From positions 813,501 to 877,500 of the forward strand of contig NZ_CP133988.1 in NCBI RefSeq assembly GCF_031582885.1: a stretch of 64,000 nucleotides of DNA, given 5' to 3'. Positions 7,116 to 13,901 of this stretch are shown here, in pieces (position 1 is the stretch's first letter; each line of letters begins with the position of its first letter). The stretch is from Streptococcus parasanguinis. GTDB lineage: Bacteria; Bacillota; Bacilli; Lactobacillales; Streptococcaceae. A program made the translations under genes and the position numbers. The notes under the pieces were generated by a model that was not told the origin of the DNA, did not search any database, and was given only the letters and a program-made list of their open reading frames with translations.

Positions 7116-7655
7116 CTAGTTCGAGCCCACTTTTAAAATCTCCAAATAAAATTGGATCACTTCTTGTTCGGTGTAGGACTTGCCTTTTTTCAACCACCAG
7201 CTGAGGGTTTCGATGAAATGGCTGACGACCAAGTGTTTGAGGTAAGAGTGAGGGAGAGTTGGATGGGCCTTGATGAGTTCGTCGGCTACCATTGGGTAGA
7301 CATCGTGTTCTAGTTCTTTTCGCAGTTGCCGGATAAAATAATCGTTTTTAGAGAGCAAGAGACTGGTCACATGGTCTTGATTTTTCTTGAAATGCTGAAA
7401 GATATGAGCCAGATAGTCTTGTGGTGAGAGGTGTTCAGCACGCTCAAAGAGATGGTGAAAGAGCTTTTGACAGAGTTCATCTAGCAATAATTCCTTACTT
7501 TCGTAATGGCTGTAAAAGGTTGATCGCCCCACATCGGCTAAGTCAATGATTTCCTGAACCGTGATGGCCTCGTAGTCTTTTTGGTTGAGTAATTGTAAAA
7601 AAGCTTGATAGATAGCTTTTCGAGTTTTGGTGATGCGACGATCCTGTGCTGTCAT
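7116..7655 (-). CDS. sczA: SczA-like TetR family regulator of zinc efflux
   Basis: A 179-residue TetR protein. The N-terminal helix-turn-helix reads AITVQEIIDLADVGRSTFYSHY (residues about 29-50, split by the turn). It diverges from czcD, as sczA does in the pneumococcus, where SczA switches on czcD when zinc is high. ATG 7655 (M-T-A-Q-D-R-R) is preferred over GTG 7691, because the shorter form matches the family start and leaves the operator at 7666-7680 outside the coding region. The ribosome site is weak either way. The symbol rests on similarity and context. Confidence 0.8.
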   Translation of the reverse strand: MTAQDRRITKTRKAIYQAFLQLLNQKDYEAITVQEIIDLADVGRSTFYSHYESKELLLDELCQKLFHHLFERAEHLSPQDYLAHIFQHFKKNQDHVTSLLLSKNDYFIRQLRKELEHDVYPMVADELIKAHPTLPHSYLKHLVVSHFIETLSWWLKKGKSYTEQEVIQFYLEILKVGSN

Positions 7656-7665
7656 ATGGACACTT

Positions 7666-7680
7666 AGAACAAACTGTTCA
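7666..7680. promoter_or_regulatory. Operator half of the sczA-czcD divergon (sczA side)
   Basis: AGAACA-AAC-TGTTCA, an inverted repeat with a 3-base centre just upstream of the preferred sczA start. It matches the site at 7743-7757 in 11 of 12 arm positions. Confidence 0.6.
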
Positions 7681-7742
7681 GTAACGGACACCCTAAACAG
7701 TTTGCTCCTATCCTTTCTGTTATGAATGTTAGATAATGATAA

Positions 7743-7769
7743 TGAACATGATGTTCATGAATCTATTAT
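7743..7769 (+). promoter_or_regulatory. czcD operator and -10
   Basis: TGAACA-TGA-TGTTCA (7743-7757), within a longer ATGAACAT/ATGTTCAT palindrome, lies seven bases upstream of TATTAT (7764-7769). No good -35 is visible, consistent with a promoter needing an activator. The same motif stands in front of sczA, so this is probably the regulator's binding site. Confidence 0.65.
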
Positions 7770-7787
7770 AACAAAGGATTAAGGATT

Positions 7788-8690
7788 ATGAAGACAAAAC
7801 ATGCGGTCTGGATCGCTTTTTTCTTGAATTTGAGTTATGCCATTGTTGAGTTTATTGCAGGAGGGATTTTTGGATCCAGCGCTGTCCTTGCGGATTCGGT
7901 CCATGACTTGGGAGATGCGATCGCTATTGGGATCTCCGCCTTTTTGGAAAGTATCTCCAATCGCGAAGAAGACAGCCGCTATACCTTGGGCTACAAACGC
8001 TTTAGCCTTTTAGGGGCCATGGTAACGGCAGTGATTCTCATGACAGGGTCCGTTCTGGTTATTTTGGAAAATATAACGAAAATCTTTCATCCACAACCTG
8101 TCAACGATGAGGGCATCCTTTGGCTAGGAATCATAGCCGTCAGCATCAATGTGCTAGCGAGTCTCGTCATTCGCAAAGGACAAACCAAGAACGAATCCAT
8201 TCTCAGCCTGCATTTTCTGGAAGATACCTTGGGTTGGGTGGCTGTTATCCTAATGGCCATTGTTCTACGATTTACCGACTGGTATATTCTGGATCCGCTC
8301 TTATCTCTTGCCATTTCCATCTTTATTCTGTCAAAAGCAATTCCACGTTTTTGGAGCACGCTCAAGATTTTTCTCGATGCTGTGCCAGAAGGAGTAGATA
8401 TCCAGCAAGTCAAGAGTGATTTGGAACAGTTGGACCATGTGGCTAGTATCAATCAGCTTAATCTCTGGACCATGGATGGGCTGGAAAAGAACGCCATTGT
8501 CCATGTTTGTCTAGAGCATGTCAACCACATGGAGGTTTGTAAAGAAGCGATTCGTACCTTGCTCAAAGATTGTGGCTTTCAAAACGTCACCATTGAGGTA
8601 GATGAAGACTTGGCAACCCACCGAGCTCACAAGAGAAATATCGAAGACCTGGAAACTGATCAAGGTCATGGGCATGATCATCGCCATTAA
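7788..8690 (+). CDS. czcD: Cation diffusion facilitator, zinc efflux (CzcD)
   Basis: A 300-residue CDF antiporter with six membrane helices. The zinc-site pairs H-x-x-x-D are present in helix 2 (H39/D43, in S-V-H-D-L-G-D) and helix 5 (H142/D146, in L-H-F-L-E-D). A cytoplasmic C-terminal domain ends in a His-rich tail (G-H-G-H-D-H-R-H) that likely binds metal. It exports Zn2+ in exchange for protons. It is divergent from the SczA-like gene and close to a zinc-type alcohol dehydrogenase, as in the pneumococcal locus, although the nmlR gene found there is absent here. Confidence 0.92.
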   Translation: MKTKHAVWIAFFLNLSYAIVEFIAGGIFGSSAVLADSVHDLGDAIAIGISAFLESISNREEDSRYTLGYKRFSLLGAMVTAVILMTGSVLVILENITKIFHPQPVNDEGILWLGIIAVSINVLASLVIRKGQTKNESILSLHFLEDTLGWVAVILMAIVLRFTDWYILDPLLSLAISIFILSKAIPRFWSTLKIFLDAVPEGVDIQQVKSDLEQLDHVASINQLNLWTMDGLEKNAIVHVCLEHVNHMEVCKEAIRTLLKDCGFQNVTIEVDEDLATHRAHKRNIEDLETDQGHGHDHRH

Positions 8691-8768
8691 TGAAGAGTTG
8701 GTATGAGCAGAAGCCTAAGAAAAAGTGTATACTATAGGTAAGTAAGCAATAGAAAGTAGGTTGTTCCT

Positions 8769-9806
8769 ATGAAGAAAACAGTCTATACAAAAGCTGGGCA
8801 AGTGGGTCTAGTAGAAGTTGAACGTCCGCAAATCGAAGCGCCGGATGATGTTATTCTCCGCATCGTCCGCACATGTGTCTGTGGATCCGATCTCTGGAGC
8901 TACCGTAATCCAGATATTGAAGCAGGGCATCAAAATAGTGGCCACGAAGCCATTGGGATTGTCGAAGAAATCGGAGAAGCTATTACAACGGTCAAACCAG
9001 GAGACTTTGTCATCGCACCTTTCACCCATGGTTGTGGGGAGTGTGATGCCTGTCGTGCTGGCTACGATGGGACGTGTGACCGTCATATCGGCACCAACTG
9101 GTCTGATGGGGTGCAAGCGGAGTACATGCGCTTCGAATACGCCAACTGGGCCCTTGTCAAAATTCCAGGGCAACCATCAGATTATACAGAAGCCATGCTC
9201 AAATCTTTCTTGACGCTGGCAGATGTCATGCCGACGGGCTACCATGCGGCGCGTGTAGCAGACGTGAAGCCTGGTGACAAAGTAGTGGTCGTCGGGGACG
9301 GTGCCGTTGGTCAATGTGCAGTGATCGCAGCTAAGATGCGGGGAGCGTCACAAATTGTCCTCATGAGTCGCCACGAAGACCGCCAACAGATGGCTTTGGA
9401 ATTTGGTGCGACAGCAGTCGTAGCGGAGCGTGGTGAAGAAGGCATTGCCAAGGTCCGTGAAATCCTTGGTGGCGGAGCAGATGCGGCCCTTGAATGTGTC
9501 GGTACCGCAGCAGCTGTTGATCAAGCCCTTGGGGTGCTTCATAATGGTGGGCGTTTAGGTTTTGTCGGTGTCCCTCATTACAATAATCGTGCCCTTGGTT
9601 CGACCTTTGCCCAAAACATTTCGGTGGCAGGTGGGGCAGCCTCTGTTACTACCTATGACAAGCAGTTCTTGCTCAAGGCTGTACTTGATGGCGACATCAA
9701 CCCAGGTCGCGTCTTTACTCATAGCTATAGCTTGGATGAGATTGATCAAGCCTATAAAGATATGGATGAACGTAAGACGATTAAGGCTATGATTGTACTG
9801 GACTAA
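8769..9806 (+). CDS. Zinc-dependent alcohol dehydrogenase
   Basis: A 345-residue medium-chain dehydrogenase. Catalytic zinc ligands are seen in C-V-C-G-S-D and G-H-E (residues about 38-63). The structural zinc loop has four Cys (C-G-E-C-D-A-C, then T-C; residues about 93-107). The Rossmann motif is V-V-G-D-G-A-V-G. It oxidises or reduces an alcohol/aldehyde with NAD(P); the substrate is not known. It lies 78 bases after czcD with its own possible promoter (TATACT near 8726). In pneumococci the equivalent adhB lies beside nmlR and czcD. Confidence 0.88.
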   Translation: MKKTVYTKAGQVGLVEVERPQIEAPDDVILRIVRTCVCGSDLWSYRNPDIEAGHQNSGHEAIGIVEEIGEAITTVKPGDFVIAPFTHGCGECDACRAGYDGTCDRHIGTNWSDGVQAEYMRFEYANWALVKIPGQPSDYTEAMLKSFLTLADVMPTGYHAARVADVKPGDKVVVVGDGAVGQCAVIAAKMRGASQIVLMSRHEDRQQMALEFGATAVVAERGEEGIAKVREILGGGADAALECVGTAAAVDQALGVLHNGGRLGFVGVPHYNNRALGSTFAQNISVAGGAASVTTYDKQFLLKAVLDGDINPGRVFTHSYSLDEIDQAYKDMDERKTIKAMIVLD

Positions 9807-9808
9807 CG

Positions 9809-9845
9809 AAAAAATTCTAGTAGAAAATATCTACTAGAATTTTTT
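9809..9845. terminator. Bidirectional terminator
   Basis: A near-perfect stem AAAATTCTAGTAGA with its complement (9809-9824 and 9830-9845) between converging genes, with A- and T-runs at the ends. Confidence 0.9.
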
Positions 9846-10989
9846 AATACAATTCCCAATCCGGACTTGAAAATTTCTTGGTTCGGGTCATATAAAAATG
9901 GATAAAGTGAACTTCCATTGCTAAAGTCATCACGGTTGCGATGGTAATGACAATGGTTGGATTGGCTGAGAAAAGAAGGGAGAGAACCAGTCCGATAAGG
10001 AACATCCCTGCTTGCAAACCATAATAGAGCTTGTCATACTTGAGGTGACTCTTGTTAAAATAGCCATTTGCAAGGATAGCAGCTTGAAAGAGGCCGATAC
10101 CCGTATAGAAGAAGCCAGTCGCAAAATGGTGATGGACTTCTGGATTGACCAAGAAACTCATAGACACAGTCACCATAATCAAGCCGATGAAAATTGGATA
10201 GTGACTATAAATTAGGAAGATTCCCTTATTCTTTCCTTCTTCATCAATGGCATGGTCAAACTTACCAAAGTAATTCATAAAGAGGTTGACCATGATGATA
10301 AAGTAAAGGATAGAGTGGATAGAGAAATTTTCAAGTGTAAAAAAATCTGCAAGGCCCATAATCATCTCACCAAAAGTGATGATAACTAAAAGCGAGATGC
10401 GTTCAATCAGGTGGGGGAGATTAATCTGAAAAAGACTTGTATGTCGAGTTAAGATAATAGGCATGACGAAGGTCAAGAGAATCCCTAGCATATAGACATA
10501 GATACCAAAATCTATCGGAAGAAGTGCAGCTATGTAGATAGCCAAGGTCCTGAGCCCTGTCATCCAAAGAAAGCCCTTGATACTTTTTCGATTGGCTGGA
10601 GTAGTAGACTTACGCAAATACTCTACTAAGTATTGGAGAAATAGGGTTAAGGTCAGGGTTCCCACTGTCCAGCAGAAGGTATGAAAGTAGCTCTGCCAGT
10701 CATTGGTAATCATGTTTGAGATTAAGAGCAACATTGCCATATTGATGAACATGACGGTCATATTGAAAAGGGAATTCTTTCCATAGCGGTTGGTATAGAC
10801 GGTCTGAATCATCCAAGAATTGACCAAAACCAGAAGTGTCATCAGGAAACCAAAGATGGCATCTAATGATAAGACTCCATGGTGAAGATGATGGATAAGG
10901 GCAGTGGTTTTGGAAATAGCGTAAACAAAGACCAGATCATAAAAGAGTTCACTATACTCAACCCGTTTGTGTTTGATAAGATTTGACAT
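9844..10989 (-). CDS. Low-temperature-requirement A (LtrA) family membrane protein
   Basis: A 381-residue protein with about ten membrane segments. It opens with the family signature R-V-E-Y-S-E-L-F-Y-D-L-V-F-V-Y-A (residues 9-24), and a second conserved patch, I-T-F-G-E-M-I-M-G, lies near residue 210. LtrA was first linked to growth of Listeria at low temperature; its biochemical role is unknown. ATG 10989 lies behind AAAGGAT. It is monocistronic and shares its terminator with the dehydrogenase. Confidence 0.85.
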   Translation of the reverse strand: MSNLIKHKRVEYSELFYDLVFVYAISKTTALIHHLHHGVLSLDAIFGFLMTLLVLVNSWMIQTVYTNRYGKNSLFNMTVMFINMAMLLLISNMITNDWQSYFHTFCWTVGTLTLTLFLQYLVEYLRKSTTPANRKSIKGFLWMTGLRTLAIYIAALLPIDFGIYVYMLGILLTFVMPIILTRHTSLFQINLPHLIERISLLVIITFGEMIMGLADFFTLENFSIHSILYFIIMVNLFMNYFGKFDHAIDEEGKNKGIFLIYSHYPIFIGLIMVTVSMSFLVNPEVHHHFATGFFYTGIGLFQAAILANGYFNKSHLKYDKLYYGLQAGMFLIGLVLSLLFSANPTIVITIATVMTLAMEVHFIHFYMTRTKKFSSPDWELY

Positions 10990-11103
10990 GGGTTATCCTT
11001 TCTGCGATGTTTGAACAATTTATTATATCAGAAAAATGACAGTATATGATGGAAGGAAGGGGAGTAGACCAATCAATTTCATTGTGACGCAAATTGTCAT
11101 TAC

Positions 11104-11211
11104 ATGACAACAGTTGATGTAGCCTATTTACTAGGATACTCCGAAGTGTCTTCCTTCTCACGAGCCTTTAAAAAATGGACCGGACAGACTATTTCAGAGT
11201 ATCGCAAGTAG
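11104..11211 (+). pseudogene. Remnant of an AraC family regulator
   Basis: A 35-codon frame reads D-V-A-Y-L-L-G-Y-S-E-V-S-S-F-S-R-A-F-K-K-W, then G-Q-T-I-S-E-Y-R-K and a stop. This is the second helix-turn-helix at the C-terminus of AraC regulators; the rest of the protein (usually 250-330 residues) is missing. Everything between 10990 and 11103 is without further recognisable coding sequence. A good terminator follows. Confidence 0.8.
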
Positions 11212-11250
11212 ATGCAGACAGAAGCTTAACAGCAGAAATTTCCATTATCA

Positions 11251-11278
11251 ACACCAGATGTATTCATCTGGTGTTTTT
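11251..11278 (+). terminator. Intrinsic terminator of the AraC remnant
   Basis: Perfect 10-bp stem ACACCAGATG/CATCTGGTGT with a TATT loop and four to five T. Confidence 0.85.
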
Positions 11279-11307
11279 ATCTTTCTGAAAAAAATGAAAT
11301 TTTCTAC

Positions 11308-11369
11308 TTGACAAGTGAGCGTTCACTCACTATAATAGTCTCATGATTAAAAAGTGAGTAAACACTCAC
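11308..11369 (+). promoter_or_regulatory. Consensus promoter with two TetR operators
   Basis: TTGACA (11308-11313), a 17-base spacer and TATAAT (11331-11336), an ideal sigma-A promoter. The spacer is filled by the palindrome GTGAGCGTTCACTCAC (11315-11330). A second copy, GTGAGTAAACACTCAC (11354-11369), lies in the transcript start region. Bound repressor would block both polymerase binding and escape. The TetR gene at the end of the operon is the obvious candidate. Confidence 0.85.
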
Positions 11370-11383
11370 CTGAGAGGATGCAT

Positions 11384-12100
11384 ATGAAAACATTGCTACA
11401 TTTACAAGATTTACAAAAATCTTTTGGTCAACAATTGGTGTTAAACCACGTTGGTTTTGAATTACAGTCTGGGGAAATCATTGGTCTAATCGGTCCTTCT
11501 GGTGCTGGTAAATCAACCATGATAAAAACCATGTTAGGAATGGAAAAGGCAGATAGCGGTATCGCTTTAGTCTTAGACCACACCATGCCCAATCGTCATA
11601 TTCTGGGAGATATTGGCTATATGGCCCAGTCTGATGCTTTATATGAGGCTTTGTCAGGACAAGAAAATTTGGAATTTTTCGGTCAGCTAAAAGGCCTTTC
11701 CAAAAAAGACTTAAAGGATGAAATTGCCCATGTGGCTCAGGTGGTAGATTTAACAGAGCACTTAAATAAGGCTGTGTCTGGTTATTCCGGAGGCATGAAA
11801 CGACGCTTGTCGCTGGCGATTGCGCTTTTAGGAAATCCTCAACTCCTGATTTTGGACGAACCGACAGTTGGAATCGACCCTTCTCTTCGAAAGAAAATCT
11901 GGAAGGAATTAATTACTCTTAGAGACAAGGGTGTAGGAATTTTGGTTACCACCCATGTCATGGATGAGGCAGAGCTGACAGATAAGGTTGGCCTCTTGTT
12001 AGGTGGAAACATCATTGCCTTTGATACACCAAAAAATCTCAAGGAAAGTTATGGTGTTTCAAGTATTGAAGAAGTCTTTTTGAAAGCGGAAGGAGAATAA
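11384..12100 (+). CDS. ABC-2 type exporter, ATP-binding subunit
   Basis: A 238-residue ABC ATPase. Walker A is GPSGAGKST, the signature reads S-G-Y-S-G-G-M-K-R-R, Walker B is LLILDEPTVG and the switch His is in T-T-H-V-M-D-E. The linker and C-terminal tail are those of drug/lipid exporters with ABC-2 permeases. ATG 11384 is chosen with GAGAGG six bases upstream; an in-frame GTG at 11354 lies inside the operator and would be untranslated leader. It is followed one base later by the permease gene. Confidence 0.88.
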   Translation: MKTLLHLQDLQKSFGQQLVLNHVGFELQSGEIIGLIGPSGAGKSTMIKTMLGMEKADSGIALVLDHTMPNRHILGDIGYMAQSDALYEALSGQENLEFFGQLKGLSKKDLKDEIAHVAQVVDLTEHLNKAVSGYSGGMKRRLSLAIALLGNPQLLILDEPTVGIDPSLRKKIWKELITLRDKGVGILVTTHVMDEAELTDKVGLLLGGNIIAFDTPKNLKESYGVSSIEEVFLKAEGE

Positions 12101-12101
12101 G

Positions 12102-13184
12102 ATGAGAACCCTTGCCATTGCAAAAAAAGTTATCAAAGAATTGCTTCGTGACAAACGAACCCTTGCCATGATGTTTGTGGCTCCAGTCTTTATCATGTGG
12201 TTGATGAACCTCATGTTTTCGGCTAGTACAACCGTGAACATCAAGCTAGCAACGCAGGATCTACCAACTAGTTTGGTAAAGAAAATGGATGATCTGGACC
12301 ATGTCAATGTGAAAACATACAAAGACATGGAGCAAGCCAAAGAAGACTTGGCTGATGAGAAAGTCGACGCCGTCATTTCTTATAAAGACGGGGAGTATCA
12401 GGTAGATTATGCCAATACAGATGCTTCGAAAACTGCTATGACCCGTCAAGTATTGCGGACCAGTATCGCCAGTGAAGGCACCAATCAACTATTAACTCGT
12501 GTTAAACAGGCCCTTCCTCAATTGAAACTCGATGCAAAATCACCAGAAATTAAGGAATCTTATGAGTATGGGAATGAAGATACAGGTTTCTTTGCCAAAA
12601 TGATTCCAGTCTTGATTGGATTTGTCGTCTTCTTCTTTGTCTTCTTGATTTCAGGGATGGCGCTGTTGAAAGAACGCACCAGCGGGACCCTAGATCGCTT
12701 ATTAGCCACTCCGGTCAAACGTTCTGAAATCGTCTATGGTTACATGATGTCTTATGGAATCATAGCTATTCTTCAAACGGCAGTTGTTGTTTTAGCAGCT
12801 ATTTGGTTGTTGAATATTGAAGTTGTCGGAAGTTTATTAAATGTTATAATAGTTAATGTGGTATTGGCTCTTGTAGCACTCGCCTTCGGAATTCTCTTGT
12901 CCACCTTGGCCAAATCAGAATTTCAAATGATGCAATTTATTCCTCTTGTGATTATGCCGCAGCTCTTTTTCTCAGGAATCATTCCTCTTGGTTCAATGGG
13001 AGAGTGGGCAAAAACAATTGGGAAATTCTTGCCTTTGACCTACTCAGGTGATGCCATGAGTCAGATTATTCTTTACGGACGTAACCTTGGGGATATTTTG
13101 CCAAATATCGGTGTTTTACTGCTTTTCCTTGTCGCTTTGACAATGCTGAATATTGTCGGATTGCGTCGGTATCGTAAGGTATAA
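12102..13184 (+). CDS. ABC-2 type exporter, permease subunit
   Basis: A 360-residue permease. One N-terminal membrane helix (residues about 22-45) is followed by an extracellular domain of about 130 residues, then five to six helices from about residue 165. The motif L-K-E-R-T-S-G-T-L-D-R-L-L-A-T-P-V (about residues 188-204) is typical of ABC-2 permeases of the YhgE/DrrB/NatB kind. With the ATPase it would export an unknown hydrophobic drug, peptide or lipid. ATG 12102 lies behind GGAGAATAAG. Confidence 0.88.
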   Translation: MRTLAIAKKVIKELLRDKRTLAMMFVAPVFIMWLMNLMFSASTTVNIKLATQDLPTSLVKKMDDLDHVNVKTYKDMEQAKEDLADEKVDAVISYKDGEYQVDYANTDASKTAMTRQVLRTSIASEGTNQLLTRVKQALPQLKLDAKSPEIKESYEYGNEDTGFFAKMIPVLIGFVVFFFVFLISGMALLKERTSGTLDRLLATPVKRSEIVYGYMMSYGIIAILQTAVVVLAAIWLLNIEVVGSLLNVIIVNVVLALVALAFGILLSTLAKSEFQMMQFIPLVIMPQLFFSGIIPLGSMGEWAKTIGKFLPLTYSGDAMSQIILYGRNLGDILPNIGVLLLFLVALTMLNIVGLRRYRKV

Positions 13185-13203
13185 AAATAAAAAGGATGTG
13201 AGG

Positions 13204-13833
13204 ATGGACATGAACGAGAGTATTTTTGAGCCGTTTGAAGCTTATCTAGAGGGAGCAGACTATCCCAAAGGAAAGAAGAAAATTATGCAGGCAGCCGTCG
13301 ATTTGATCTCGACCAAGGGTTATAATGGGACTTCAACTCTTCAAATTGCGGAGCATGCCGGGCTTAGCCAAGCCACACTCTTCAAGTATTTCCAGACCAA
13401 AGATGAGTTGCTGACGGCTATTTTACATCCGATCCTTCCTAGTCTTCTGGGAAATTTTCTGGATCAACTCTTAAATTTTCAAACAACAGAGGAAAAAATT
13501 CACTATTTCGTTTATGACCGAATGAACTACCTCAAAACCAATCAAGCTCTCTTAAAAATCGTGTTACAGGAGATGTTTTCGAATGAAAAGATCAAGCAGG
13601 AGCAAGAACATATTTGGAGTTTCATTCAGGGTAGAATTGGTGACCTCCTTCAAGAACTGAAAGCGGACCCTCGCATCAATCCTGATCTGACTATTTCCCA
13701 ATTCCTGCGTATTCTGATTGGCCCGCTGCTTGCCTATTTTGGTCAGCTCTATATTCTTAGAACTAATGGGCAAGTGACCGATGAAGATCTTTCCTTGGTC
13801 GAAAAGCAAATCTTAGGTGGCTTGTGGAAATAG
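13204..13833 (+). CDS. TetR family repressor of the exporter operon
   Basis: A 209-residue TetR protein with the N-terminal helix-turn-helix TSTLQIAEHAGLSQATLFKY (residues about 40-59) and a variable ligand domain. ATG 13204 with AAAGG eight bases upstream is preferred; the longest frame begins inside the permease gene. As third gene of the operon it would control its own synthesis through the two palindromes at 11315-11369. Its ligand is probably the exported compound. The call is firm as to family and inferred as to target. Confidence 0.85.
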   Translation: MDMNESIFEPFEAYLEGADYPKGKKKIMQAAVDLISTKGYNGTSTLQIAEHAGLSQATLFKYFQTKDELLTAILHPILPSLLGNFLDQLLNFQTTEEKIHYFVYDRMNYLKTNQALLKIVLQEMFSNEKIKQEQEHIWSFIQGRIGDLLQELKADPRINPDLTISQFLRILIGPLLAYFGQLYILRTNGQVTDEDLSLVEKQILGGLWK

Positions 13834-13855
13834 GGGGATCTGATAGAAACAAACC

Positions 13856-13894
13856 AAAAAACCATATTCCATTTCAATGGGAATATGGTTTTTT
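13856..13894. terminator. Bidirectional terminator
   Basis: A stem of about 14 bp (AAAAACCATATTCC with its complement) with A- and T-runs, between the tetR gene and the converging helicase gene. Confidence 0.9.
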
Positions 13895-13901
13895 ACAACT
13901 T

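Noticed and set aside
11354-11383. GTG start for the exporter ATPase at 11354
   Set aside because: The extra codons are the second operator palindrome; ATG 11384 has the proper ribosome site.
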